Origin: Extensimonas soli
GTDB taxonomy: Bacteria > Pseudomonadota > Gammaproteobacteria > Burkholderiales > Burkholderiaceae_C
NCBI RefSeq assembly: GCF_029211265.1
Contig: NZ_JARGEL010000008.1
Location: 1-64,000 of the forward strand
Direction of reading: 5' to 3'
DNA: 64,000 nt
Part shown: positions 37,464 to 45,714 of the stretch, in pieces
Numbering within the stretch: the stretch's first letter is position 1
Layout of the letters: the number at the start of each line of letters is the position of its first letter
Translations under genes and position numbers: made by a program
Notes under the pieces: model-generated
Told to the model about the DNA's origin: nothing
Seen by the model: only the letters and a program-made list of their open reading frames with translations
Database searches by the model: none

Positions 37464-38582
37464 TCAAATTCGGTCGCGCGTAGTCTGGCGGCGGGTTTCG
37501 GCGTGGGAGGTGCCGGCAAGATCAGCCCGGGCCGCGGCGAAGAAGGCGCGTGCGTCGGCGCAGTCTTGCGCAATGCCTGCGGTAAGCGCGGCCAGGCTGT
37601 CGTACTTGCGTTCGTCGTGCAATTTGTGTAGCAGTTCCACGCAGATGATTTTACCGTAGGCATCTTCGGGCCCCAGGTGGGGCGGCCAGCTGAGGCAATG
37701 GGTTTCGAGCAGCACGCGCCCGCCGTTCACGTCGGCCGGGTCGAGCGAGGGGCGCACGCCAAGGTTGGCCACGCCGGGCAGCGGCGTATCGGCAAGGCCG
37801 CGCACGCGCACGGCGAAGATGCCGCTCGCGGCGGGCTTCCAGTGCGTAAAGCGCAGGTTGAGCGTACGAAAGCCGTCGCCCGCTCCGTCTGCGCTCGCGC
37901 CGAGCGCGCGGCCGAGCTTGCGCCCGTGCACCACGTGCCCGCTGATGCTGTAGGGGCGCCCGAGCAGGCGTGCCGCGTCTGCCATGCGGCCCTGCACGAG
38001 CGCGGCGCGCACGGCGGAGCTCGACACGCGCAGGCTGTGCCGCGCGGGCACGGCGGCGTTAGGGCTTTGTGGCGCGAGCAGGTCGGCGGGCATGGGCACC
38101 TCGTAGCTGTTCATGCGCGCGACCTCGAAGCCCTGCGCCTGGCCCGCGGCTTCGAGCATGGCGTAGTCGCCCGCGCGCCGCGCGCCGAAGCGAAAGTCGT
38201 CGCCCACGAGCACGTAGCGCGCCCCCAGGCCGCGCAGCAGCACCTGGTCGATGAAGTCTTGCGGCGACTGCGCGGCCAGGCGCGCGTCGAAGGGCAGCAC
38301 CACGGTTTGCTGCACGCCGCAGCGCGCGAGCTCGGTGAGCTTGTCGCGCAGCGTGCCAATGCGCGCGGGGGCGACGTCGGGCTTGCGTTGCGCCGCCGCA
38401 AAGTAGTCGCGCGGGTGCGGCTCGAACGTGAGCACACAGCTCGGGATGCCGCGGTGCGCGGCTTCGCTGTGGAGCAGCGCCAGCATGGCCTGGTGGCCGC
38501 GGTGCACGCCGTCGAAGTTGCCAATGGTCAGTGCACAGGCCGGCGCGATGTCGGGGTGGTGGAAACCACGAAAGATTTTCAT
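37464..38582 (-). CDS. ribF: Bifunctional riboflavin kinase / FAD synthetase
   Basis: Makes FMN and FAD from riboflavin. A 372-residue protein with an N-terminal nucleotidyltransferase ([37 protein letters not shown]) and a C-terminal flavokinase domain from about residue 205 ([33 protein letters not shown]). The kinase domain carries an insert around [12 protein letters not shown]. It heads the ribF-ileS-lspA run. Upstream lies an S repeat. Confidence 0.94.
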   Translation of the reverse strand: MKIFRGFHHPDIAPACALTIGNFDGVHRGHQAMLALLHSEAAHRGIPSCVLTFEPHPRDYFAAAQRKPDVAPARIGTLRDKLTELARCGVQQTVVLPFDARLAAQSPQDFIDQVLLRGLGARYVLVGDDFRFGARRAGDYAMLEAAGQAQGFEVARMNSYEVPMPADLLAPQSPNAAVPARHSLRVSSSAVRAALVQGRMADAARLLGRPYSISGHVVHGRKLGRALGASADGAGDGFRTLNLRFTHWKPAASGIFAVRVRGLADTPLPGVANLGVRPSLDPADVNGGRVLLETHCLSWPPHLGPEDAYGKIICVELLHKLHDERKYDSLAALTAGIAQDCADARAFFAAARADLAGTSHAETRRQTTRDRI

Positions 38583-38590
38583 TAGTTTGT

Positions 38591-38643
38591 TATGGTTTTG
38601 GTAGCTGCCTGCGCTCGCGGACAAAGCGCAAAGGGGCAATTTG
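38591..38643 (+). repeat. Family S repeat between ribF and the HNH gene
   Basis: ttttggtagctgcctgcgctc, then acaaagcgcaaaggggcaattt, follows the S pattern with drift in the distal arm. It occupies half of the 110-base divergent gap, so it lies inside the promoter region of one or both genes. Confidence 0.55.
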
Positions 38644-38692
38644 TCATCAAATCGGAGTATATTGTGCCCAAGCCGTATCCAGGAGGCGTCTC

Positions 38693-39250
38693 GTGAAGGT
38701 ACTGAAGCTCTCGGCCCAGGGTTTACCCCAGGCGTGGATTTCGCTCGAACAGGCGGTGCTGCACTATGCCGCAGACGAAGTGCGCTGGGAGTCCGGCGCG
38801 CAGGTGGCGCTGTTTCGCGGCGGGCACAACGCGGTCACGGGAGCGCAGTCGGTCATCGCCGTCAACAGCATCATAGGCACCAAGGGCGTGCCCGGCATCA
38901 ACCCCTTCAACCTCAAGTCCAGCCTGACCAACACCAAACTGTTCGCGCGCGACCGCAACGTCTGCGCCTACTGCGGCGGTCACTGCGACGAAGAAGACCT
39001 CACGCGCGAGCACATCGTGCCGCTTGCGCAGCGCGGGCGCGACCACTGGATGAACGTGGTCACGGCCTGCCGCGCCTGCAATCACCGCAAAGGCGCACGC
39101 ACGCCCGAGCAGGCACACATGCCGCTGCTGTACGCCCCCTACGTGCCCAGTCTGTGGGAGGACTTCATCCTGCGCAACCGGCGTATCCTGGCCGACCAGA
39201 TGGAGTTCTTGCTCGCCCACGTGCCCAGGTCGTCGCGGCTGCTGGCTTGA
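38693..39250 (+). CDS. HNH endonuclease family protein
   Basis: A 185-residue protein with an HNH domain at about residues 88-135: CAYCGG, EHIVPLAQRGRDHWMN and CRACNHRKG, giving two CxxC zinc knuckles around the histidine-asparagine core. The N-terminal 80 residues precede it. Such short chromosomal HNH proteins are common in Betaproteobacteria and their target is not known. The start is GTG 38693, fixed by AGGAGG at 38681-38686 with a six-base spacer. The stop codon overlaps the first base of a degraded family B copy. Confidence 0.88.
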   Translation: MKVLKLSAQGLPQAWISLEQAVLHYAADEVRWESGAQVALFRGGHNAVTGAQSVIAVNSIIGTKGVPGINPFNLKSSLTNTKLFARDRNVCAYCGGHCDEEDLTREHIVPLAQRGRDHWMNVVTACRACNHRKGARTPEQAHMPLLYAPYVPSLWEDFILRNRRILADQMEFLLAHVPRSSRLLA

Positions 39251-39386
39251 ACCCCCAGATTGTCCACGAGGCGGCGCTGCGCGCCTACGTGGGCGTTGGC
39301 GGACGGCTGACGGTCATTTGGGCCTCAGTTTCGGCGTCCATGGCACTCGGCGCCTGTCGTGCCGAGCCTGAGATAATCCCGCCCCC
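39250..39386 (-). mobile_element. Family B element, degraded copy carrying the purN 5' region
   Basis: aacccccagattgtccac at the left end, then gcgcgcctacgtgggcg, tggcggacggctgacggtcatt and catggcac align in order with the reverse complement of the intact copy at 9661-9838. The right part is shortened and ends in gagataatcccgcccc, comparable with gctatcatcccgcgtcc in the intact copy. purN starts at the next base. Confidence 0.65.
39372..39377 (+). promoter_or_regulatory. -10 box candidate for purN inside a family B remnant
   Basis: GATAAT ends nine bases before the purN ATG at 39387, and there is no Shine-Dalgarno sequence in between, so transcription would start at or next to the start codon. 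No clear -35 box is seen. Confidence 0.4.
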
Positions 39387-39968
39387 ATGAAAAATATCGT
39401 GATCCTGATCTCGGGCGCGGGCTCGAACATGCAGGCCATCGTGCGCGCGGCGCAGCAAGAGCGCTGGGAGCAGCGCCTGGGTGCGCGCGTGGCAGCGGTG
39501 CTCAGCAACCAGCCCGAGGCGCCAGGCCTGGCCTGGGCGCGCGCGCAAGGGCTGGCCACCGATGCGCTGGCGCACCAGGGCTTTGCGCGCCGTGAGGACT
39601 TCGATGCCGCGCTCATGGAGCGCATCGACCGCTACGAGCCCGTGCTCGTGCTGCTCGCGGGCTTCATGCGCATTCTGACGCCGGGCTTCGTCGCGCACTA
39701 CGCCGGGCGGCTCGTGAACATCCACCCCTCGCTGCTGCCGGCCTTCAGCGGCCTGCACACGCACGAGCGCGCCATTGCCGCGGGCTGCAAGTTTGCCGGC
39801 GCCACCGTGCACCTGGTCACGGCCGAACTCGACACCGGCCCTATCCTTGAGCAGGCCGTGGTGCCCATTTTGCCGGGTGACGACGCTGCGGCGCTGCGCG
39901 CGCGCGTGCTCTCGCAAGAGCACCTGATCTACCCGCGCGCGATTGCGCAGTTGCTTTCGAAAAAGTAG
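39387..39968 (+). CDS. purN: Phosphoribosylglycinamide formyltransferase
   Basis: Transfers a formyl group from 10-formyl-THF to GAR in purine synthesis. The 193-residue protein has ILISGAGSNMQAI at the phosphate site and the catalytic region HPSLLPAFSGLHTHERAI with the following GATVHLVTAELDTGPI. Length is normal. Its start abuts the end of a degraded family B repeat and it may be read from a leaderless mRNA. Confidence 0.95.
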   Translation: MKNIVILISGAGSNMQAIVRAAQQERWEQRLGARVAAVLSNQPEAPGLAWARAQGLATDALAHQGFARREDFDAALMERIDRYEPVLVLLAGFMRILTPGFVAHYAGRLVNIHPSLLPAFSGLHTHERAIAAGCKFAGATVHLVTAELDTGPILEQAVVPILPGDDAAALRARVLSQEHLIYPRAIAQLLSKK

Positions 39969-40011
39969 CTGCTTGCGCTTGTTAAATGAGCGCTCAAGCC
40001 CGATTTGACTC
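39963..40011 (+). repeat. Family S repeat between purN and the rsmB-like gene
   Basis: aagtagctgcttgcgcttgt and gagcgctcaagcccgattt fit the S pattern, starting inside the last codons of purN. A T-rich run follows (tcctattttttg), so it may end purN transcription. Confidence 0.6.
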
Positions 40012-40050
40012 CTATTTTTTGCTGCCCAAAAGGGTGAGCCCAACTGCCTT

Positions 40051-41322
40051 ATGCACCCCAAAGCCTTGCTGGACACCTGCGCCGAGCTCGTGCGCCGCAC
40101 CCTGACGTTCGAGCACCCGGCCGATGCCGTGGTGTCGCGCTTTTTTCGCGAGCACCGCAACCTGGGCCCGCGCGAGCGCGCGACGCTGGCCGAGACCGTC
40201 TATGCCGTGCTGCGCAAAAAGCTGCTGTTCGAATACCTGGCGCGCTCGGGCTCGGGCCCCAAGGAGCGGCGCCTGGCGATTTTGGGCTTCCATGGCCCGC
40301 GCGACTTTCTCTACAGCGCCTTGGGCATGCAGGAAAAAAGCTGGCTCGAAGCCTGCAATGGGGTCGATCCCGCAGATTTGCTCGAACCGCACCGCCACAA
40401 CCTGCCCGAATGGATTGCGCAGCCGCTCAAGGCGCAGCTCGGCGCCGAGTTTTGGCCGTTGGCGCAGAGCCTGCTGCAGACCGCGCCACTCGACTTGCGC
40501 GTCAACGTTTTGAAGGAAAAACGCGAACAAGTGCAGGCGGAGCTTGCACGAGCAGCTATTGAATCGGTAGTTACGCCGTATTCTCCCTGGGGCTTGCGCG
40601 TGCAGGGCAAGCCCGTGCTCGCGCGGCTGCCGGCGTTCGAGCGTGGCGCCTTCGAGGTGCAGGACGAAGGATCGCAATTGCTCGCGCTGCTGCTGGACGC
40701 GCGCCGCGGCGAGATGGTGGTCGATTTTTGTGCGGGCGCGGGCGGCAAGACGCTCGCGCTGGGCGCGGCCATGCGCAACACCGGGCGGCTCTATGCCTTC
40801 GACGTGTCAGCGCACCGACTCGAAGCACTCAAGCCGCGGCTCGCGCGCAGCGGGCTGTCCAACGTGCACCCGGTGGCGATCGCGCACGAGCGCGACGAGC
40901 GCGTCAAACGCCTGGCGGGCAAGATCGACCGCGTGCTTGTCGATGCGCCATGCTCGGGCCTGGGCACGCTGCGGCGCAATCCGGATTTGAAGTGGCGCCA
41001 GTCGCCGCAGAGCGTGCAGGAGCTCACGCACAAGCAGGCCGCGATCCTCGCGAGCGCGGCGCGGCTGCTCAAGCCCGGCGGACGCCTGGTCTATGCGACC
41101 TGCAGCCTGCTGCGCGAGGAAAACGAGGCCATCGCCGAGGCTTTCGGCGCCGCGCAGCCCGAATTTGTGCCGCTCGAAACGGGCGAGTTGCTCGAGCAGC
41201 TCAAGCTGGCGCAGGGCAGGGCGCTGTGCAGCGGCGGCGCCACGGATTCGGCCTACCTGCGCCTGTGGCCGCACAAGCACCAGACCGATGGTTTTTTTGC
41301 TGCGGTGTGGACGCGCCAGTGA
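40051..41322 (+). CDS. RsmB-type RNA (cytosine-C5) methyltransferase
   Basis: A 423-residue SAM-dependent methyltransferase of the NOL1/NOP2/Sun family. The Rossmann core has DFCAGAGGKTLALG (SAM site), DAPCSGLGTLRRNPD (PCSG motif) and YATCSLLREEN (catalytic TCS cysteine). The N-terminal 150 residues are helical but shorter than the NusB-like domain of E. coli RsmB, so the exact target (16S rRNA C967 or another site) is uncertain. AT-richer codons at AAIESVVTP may reflect an inserted repeat. Confidence 0.88.
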   Translation: MHPKALLDTCAELVRRTLTFEHPADAVVSRFFREHRNLGPRERATLAETVYAVLRKKLLFEYLARSGSGPKERRLAILGFHGPRDFLYSALGMQEKSWLEACNGVDPADLLEPHRHNLPEWIAQPLKAQLGAEFWPLAQSLLQTAPLDLRVNVLKEKREQVQAELARAAIESVVTPYSPWGLRVQGKPVLARLPAFERGAFEVQDEGSQLLALLLDARRGEMVVDFCAGAGGKTLALGAAMRNTGRLYAFDVSAHRLEALKPRLARSGLSNVHPVAIAHERDERVKRLAGKIDRVLVDAPCSGLGTLRRNPDLKWRQSPQSVQELTHKQAAILASAARLLKPGGRLVYATCSLLREENEAIAEAFGAAQPEFVPLETGELLEQLKLAQGRALCSGGATDSAYLRLWPHKHQTDGFFAAVWTRQ

Positions 41323-41510
41323 GCGCGCAAAGAGAGACGGCCGTGCGTGAGCGCGCGCGGGGCCAGCGCTGTCGCCATGGTTTTCACGCATGGCGCATAG
41401 CCAGCACCTCTCTACAATCCAAGCCCTCGCGCCGCGTAGATGCGGCGCGGGCGCGGTTTGCCTCTGCGTGAGCGGAGGATGCCGCGGGGCCATGTTTGTT
41501 TTGGAGTGTT

Positions 41511-42701
41511 ATGTCTTTTGTGGATGGGGCTGCGTTCAGCGCAGCCATTGACTGGCTGGGCCACGGCCTGTGGCATCTTTCCTGGTGGCAAATCGTTTTT
41601 TACACGCTGGCGACCACGCATGTGACCATCGTCGCCGTCACCGTGTTTTTGCACCGCGCGCAGGCGCACCGCGCGCTGGATCTGCACCCGATTCCCGCGC
41701 ATTTCTTCCGTTTTTGGCTTTGGCTGGGCACGGGCATGGTCACCCGGCAGTGGGTGGCGATCCACCGCAAGCACCACGCCAAGTGCGAAACGCCCGACGA
41801 TCCGCACAGCCCGCAAACGCGCGGGCTCGATGCCGTGCTCTGGCGCGGCGCCGAGCTCTACCGCGCCGAGGCCAAAAATGAGGAAACCCTGCGCAAGTTC
41901 GGCCACGGCACGCCCGACGACTGGATCGAGCGCCACCTCTACAGCCGCTACACCTGGCAGGGCGTGGGGCTGATGCTGCTGCTCGATCTGGCGCTCTTTG
42001 GCGCCATCGGTGCGGCAGTGTGGGCCGTGCAGATGGTGTGGATTCCGTTCTGGGCGGCGGGCGTGGTCAACGGCGTGGGCCACTTTTGGGGCTATCGCAA
42101 CTTCGAGTCGTCCGACGCAAGCACCAATCTGGTGCCCTGGGGCCTGGTGATCGGCGGCGAGGAGCTGCACAACAACCACCACACCTACCCGACGGCGGCC
42201 AAGTTCGCGGTCAAGCCGTACGAGTTCGATCTGGGCTGGTTTTACATCCGGCTGCTGCAAAGACTCGGCTGGGCCACGGTGAAAAAGGTACCGCCGCGGC
42301 TGCGTTTTGGCGCCGTGCGCCCCGTGGCCGACGAACAGACGCTGGAGGCGCTGATTGCGCACCGCTACGAGGTCATGGCGCGCTACGCCCGCAGCATGCG
42401 CCGCGAGTTCGAGCGCCTGCAGCCCGACGCTTCGCTGCGCACGGTGCGCCGCTGGCTGCACCGCGACATCGAGAAGCTGCCCGCCGCGGCACTGCCGCAG
42501 CTTGCCAAGGCGCGCGCCGCGCACCCGGCGCTCGACCAAATGCTCACCATGCGCGAGGAGCTGCGCCAGCTGTGGCTCAGCACCACGCACACGCGCGCGC
42601 AGCTCACGGCCGAGTTGCAAGCCTGGTGCCGCCGCGCCGAAGACAGCGGCATCGCCGCGTTGCGCGACTTTGCGCTGCGCCTGCGTGCCGTGCGTGCCTG
42701 A
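41511..42701 (+). CDS. Acyl-CoA / fatty acid desaturase
   Basis: A 396-residue membrane di-iron desaturase. The three histidine boxes are HRAQAHRAL, HRKHHAKCE and HNNHHTYP, with hydrophobic segments before and between them. It introduces a cis double bond, probably at delta-9, for membrane fluidity. The last 130 residues form a helical cytoplasmic tail (HRYEVMARYARSMRREF onward) longer than in DesC-type enzymes. ATG 41511 follows TGGAG. The 188-base leader contains a TACAAT box near 41412. Confidence 0.9.
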   Translation: MSFVDGAAFSAAIDWLGHGLWHLSWWQIVFYTLATTHVTIVAVTVFLHRAQAHRALDLHPIPAHFFRFWLWLGTGMVTRQWVAIHRKHHAKCETPDDPHSPQTRGLDAVLWRGAELYRAEAKNEETLRKFGHGTPDDWIERHLYSRYTWQGVGLMLLLDLALFGAIGAAVWAVQMVWIPFWAAGVVNGVGHFWGYRNFESSDASTNLVPWGLVIGGEELHNNHHTYPTAAKFAVKPYEFDLGWFYIRLLQRLGWATVKKVPPRLRFGAVRPVADEQTLEALIAHRYEVMARYARSMRREFERLQPDASLRTVRRWLHRDIEKLPAAALPQLAKARAAHPALDQMLTMREELRQLWLSTTHTRAQLTAELQAWCRRAEDSGIAALRDFALRLRAVRA

Positions 42702-42728
42702 GGCGCCGCATATCCATATCTGTCGCAT

Positions 42729-42767
42729 AAAAAAATCCGCCCGGCACCTTGGCGCCGGGCGGATTTT
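42729..42767. terminator. Bidirectional terminator between desaturase and rpmG
   Basis: aaaaaaatccgcccggc, short loop, gccgggcggatttt: a strong GC stem flanked by A and T runs, serving the convergent desaturase and ribosomal protein genes. Confidence 0.88.
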
Positions 42768-42798
42768 CGAGCGACTGAAAAAGCGGCTTTGCAGCGGC

Positions 42799-42969
42799 TT
42801 ACTTCAGCTTGGTTTCCTTGTATTCGACGTGCTTGCGCGCCTTGGGATCAAATTTCATGATCACCATTTTGTCGGGCGTGGTCTTTTTGTTTTTGGTCGT
42901 GGTGTAGAAGTGGCCGGTACCCGCAGTGGATTCCAGCTTGATTTTGTCGCGTCCGCCTTTGCTTGCCAT
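42799..42969 (-). CDS. rpmG: Ribosomal protein L33
   Basis: Reads 56 residues, [20 protein letters not shown] then [20 protein letters not shown] and so on, ending YKETKLK. This is the L33 form without zinc cysteines. AAGGAG lies upstream. It follows rpmB by 15 bases, the usual rpmB-rpmG pair of the large subunit. Confidence 0.97.
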   Translation of the reverse strand: MASKGGRDKIKLESTAGTGHFYTTTKNKKTTPDKMVIMKFDPKARKHVEYKETKLK

Positions 42970-42984
42970 GGTGCGTTCTCCTTC

Positions 42985-43218
42985 TTAAGCCTGGCCGCGT
43001 GCACGCAGGTCTGCAAGCACGGCATCGATGCCCTTCTTGTCGATCAGGCGCAAGGCCGCGTTGGTGATGCGCAGGCGCACCCAGCGGTTTTCGCTCTCGA
43101 CCCAGAAACGGCGGTATTGCAGGTTCGGCAGGAACCGGCGCTTGGTTTTGTTGTTGGCGTGGGAAACGTTGTTTCCCACCATGGGCTTCTTGCCCGTTAC
43201 GTCGCAAACGCGTGCCAT
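42985..43218 (-). CDS. rpmB: Ribosomal protein L28
   Basis: A 77-residue protein, [20 protein letters not shown] and so on, with [17 protein letters not shown] and [16 protein letters not shown] as expected for L28. GGAGTG precedes the ATG at 43218; the frame is open upstream to about 43383 but only this part matches L28. It is the first gene of the rpmB-rpmG transcript. Confidence 0.97.
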   Translation of the reverse strand: MARVCDVTGKKPMVGNNVSHANNKTKRRFLPNLQYRRFWVESENRWVRLRITNAALRLIDKKGIDAVLADLRARGQA

Positions 43219-43391
43219 GAGGACACTCCGATATTGATCACGGCCGCCTGCAGCTGCCAAGAATAAAGGCGCCATCGCGCTTTCTTGCTGTGCCTGCGGC
43301 CTCACCTCGCCAGAAAGGGTGGCGGTAACCCGTTTTTGCCTTGCACAGTAAAGCAGCATTGCAACTGCTGCCAAGTGCGGCAAAGCCCGCG

Positions 43392-43397
43392 ATTATA
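43392..43397 (-). promoter_or_regulatory. -10 box candidate for rpmB-rpmG
   Basis: On the minus strand this reads TATAAT (ggcTATAATcgcggg), about 175 bases before rpmB, in the 276-base gap after relA. A -35 match is weak. The rest of the leader could hold control of ribosomal protein synthesis, but I see no specific structure. Confidence 0.5.
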
Positions 43398-43494
43398 GCC
43401 AGATCGGGCTTTTTGGGCGGTCTTTTTCTGGGAATTTTTTCGGGGGGTGTCTGTGCTGTTGTGCTGTGCGCCGAAACGCCGCACGCTGGCAGTG

Positions 43495-45714
43495 TCAGCG
43501 CCGCCGTGCCCAGCGCACGCCGGCCACGCTCGCGACGATGCCCAGCACCTTGCTGAGGCGGCCGGCGTCGCTGACTTCGACCGTGAAGGTCATCCAGGCC
43601 GTGCCCTTGACGGATTGGGTTTGCACGCCGATGACGTTGGTCTTTTCGCGTGCGAACACGTCCGAGATGTCGCGCAGCAGGCCCTGGCGGTCGGCGGCTT
43701 CGATCGCGACATCGACCGGATAGACGGGAGCAGCCGCCTTGGGTGTGCCCCATTCGACCTCGATCACGCGCTCGGGGTTGCGCGCGGCCAGTTCGCGGAA
43801 ATTGCTGCAGTCGGCGCGGTGCACGCTCACGCCCTTGCCGCGCGTGACGAAGCCGCCAATGGCGTCGGGCGGCGCGGGTTTGCAGCATTTGGCGAGCTGC
43901 GTCATGAGCGAATCGACGCCGACCACGAGCACGCCGCTGCGGTGCGCCGAGGCGCTGGCACGCGCCTTTTTGAAGACCGGCAGGTCTTGCGGCGCGGCTT
44001 CGGGCGCTGGCGGCGGGCGCAGCAGGTTTTCGATGTTGCGCAGCGAGTATTCGTCCTTGCCCACGACCTCGAAGAGCGCATCGGCCGATTTGAAGCCCAA
44101 TTGGGTGGCGAGCTCGTCGAGCTTGAGGGCCGTCTTGCCTTCGCGCTGCAGCAGCTTTTCGACGGCTTCGCGCCCGCGCGCGATGGTTTCGTGCATGGCC
44201 TGGGCGTTGAACCAGGCGCGTACCTTGGCGCGTGCGCGCGGGCTCGTGAGGTAGCCAAGCTCGGCGTTGAGCCAGTCGCGCGAGGGGCGCTCCTCGTCCT
44301 TGGCGGCGATGATTTCGACCGTCTGGCCGTTGTGCAGCGGCGTGTTGAGCGGCACCATGACGCCGTCCGCGCGCGCGCCGCGGCAGCGGTGGCCCAGGCT
44401 GGTGTGCACCGCGTAGGCGAAATCGACGGGCGTGGCGCCCTGCGGCAGCTCGATCACGGCGGCGTCGGGCGTGAGCACGTAGATGCGGTCTTCGAACAGG
44501 CTGCTGTGCCGCGCTTCGCCGACGAGGTCGCTCTGCCAGGCCAGCAGCTGGCGCAGCACGGCGATCTTGGCATCGTATTCGCTGTCGGCGGACACGCCTG
44601 CGTAGCCCTTGCTGCCAGCCTCTTTGTAGGCCCAGTGCGCGGCCACGCCGTGTTCGGCGTGTTCGTGCATGGCCTGGGTGCGGAGCTGGATTTCGATGGG
44701 CTTGCCGCTGGCATCGCGCACCACGGTGTGCAGCGACTGGTAGCCGTTGGGCTTGGGGCGCGCGATGTAGTCGTCGAACTGCTCGACGATGGGCGCGAAG
44801 CGCTCGTGCACCCGCGAGAGCGCGGCGTAGCAGTCCTTCACGCTGGGAACGATCACGCGCAGCGCGCGGATGTCGAACACCTGGTCGAAGTCGAGCGACT
44901 TGCCGCGCATTTTTTTGACGATGCTGTAGATGTGTTTGGGGCGCCCCTGCACCGTGGCGCTGATGCTGTGCGCGCGCAGGTCGGCTTCGAGCTGCGCGCG
45001 CAGCTGCTCCATGGCGAGTTCGCGCTCGGCGCGCTTTTCGTCGAGCAGGCGCGCCACCTGTTTGTAGGTGTCGGGCTCGAGGAAGCGAAACGACAGGTCT
45101 TCGAGCTCCCACTTGATCTGCCAGATGCCCAGGCGGTTCGCGAGCGGTGCAAACACCTGCAATGATTCGCGCGCCAGGTTCGGCGAGACCGGACGCTTGC
45201 TGGCCGCGTGAAAGCGCAGCGTTTGCAGGCGCGAAGCCAGGCGCAGCATCACCACGCGCAGATCACGCGAGAAGGCGAGCAGCATCTTGCGCACGTTTTC
45301 GGCCTGCAGGGCGGGGTCGTCGAGCTGTTGCGCGCCGCGCGCCTGGCGCTGCACGCGCATGAGCTTGGTGGTCTCGACGGCGAGCCTGGCGAAGTCGGCG
45401 CCGAAGGCTTTGGCGATGATCTCTTCGGGTTTGGTGAGGTGGTCGCAGGCATAGACCAGGTAGCTCGCGGCCTGCATGGCCTCGGAGCCGCCCATGGCTT
45501 TGAGGATTTCGGCCATCGCGTCGGCGTGCGCGAGCGTGTTCTCGCCCGAGTCCAGCGTCTCGCCGGCCAGCAGCGGCTCGGCAAACAAGCGCGCACGTTC
45601 GAGCGCGCCGACCTGTTCGGCCAGCGTGTGCCGCGTGGCTGCAAGCAAGTGCGGCAGTTGCGCAGAAGCTTGCGGGAAAGTGGGCGCGACTGCGCCCGAG
45701 GCTTGTGACTTCAT
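43495..45714 (-). CDS. relA: (p)ppGpp synthetase, RelA type
   Basis: A 739-residue long RelA/SpoT homologue. The N-terminal hydrolase domain has lost the HDxxED metal motif (the region reads YACDHLTKPEE), so it should synthesise but not degrade (p)ppGpp. The synthetase domain has RGKSLDFDQVFDIRALRV and FDDYIARPKPNGYQS; the site-specifying motif is QFDD here, close to the EFDD of RelA and unlike RFKD of SpoT. TGS follows (IYVLTPDAAVIELPQGATPV), then a zinc-finger region with KCCKPAPPD and a C-terminal ACT domain. Its start overlaps the stop of the hydrolase gene (ATGA). Confidence 0.95.
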   Translation of the reverse strand: MKSQASGAVAPTFPQASAQLPHLLAATRHTLAEQVGALERARLFAEPLLAGETLDSGENTLAHADAMAEILKAMGGSEAMQAASYLVYACDHLTKPEEIIAKAFGADFARLAVETTKLMRVQRQARGAQQLDDPALQAENVRKMLLAFSRDLRVVMLRLASRLQTLRFHAASKRPVSPNLARESLQVFAPLANRLGIWQIKWELEDLSFRFLEPDTYKQVARLLDEKRAERELAMEQLRAQLEADLRAHSISATVQGRPKHIYSIVKKMRGKSLDFDQVFDIRALRVIVPSVKDCYAALSRVHERFAPIVEQFDDYIARPKPNGYQSLHTVVRDASGKPIEIQLRTQAMHEHAEHGVAAHWAYKEAGSKGYAGVSADSEYDAKIAVLRQLLAWQSDLVGEARHSSLFEDRIYVLTPDAAVIELPQGATPVDFAYAVHTSLGHRCRGARADGVMVPLNTPLHNGQTVEIIAAKDEERPSRDWLNAELGYLTSPRARAKVRAWFNAQAMHETIARGREAVEKLLQREGKTALKLDELATQLGFKSADALFEVVGKDEYSLRNIENLLRPPPAPEAAPQDLPVFKKARASASAHRSGVLVVGVDSLMTQLAKCCKPAPPDAIGGFVTRGKGVSVHRADCSNFRELAARNPERVIEVEWGTPKAAAPVYPVDVAIEAADRQGLLRDISDVFAREKTNVIGVQTQSVKGTAWMTFTVEVSDAGRLSKVLGIVASVAGVRWARRR

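Noticed and set aside
35425-37659. 744-residue plus-strand open frame antisense to ileS
   Set aside because: Shadow of a high-GC gene; no domain, start context or composition supports it. Similar long antisense frames over sdhA, acnB, clpB, ettA and sbp were rejected for the same reason.
38583-38692. FMN riboswitch upstream of ribF
   Set aside because: I looked for the conserved riboswitch blocks and saw none; the gap is mostly an S repeat.
40540-40592. Family S repeat inside the rsmB-like gene (also near 28150 in the CitE-like gene and 34825 in ileS)
   Set aside because: Each has about 20 bases resembling the S core (for example gagcagctattgaat), but the distal arm is missing and the encoded residues fit the protein families, so chance or codon bias cannot be excluded.
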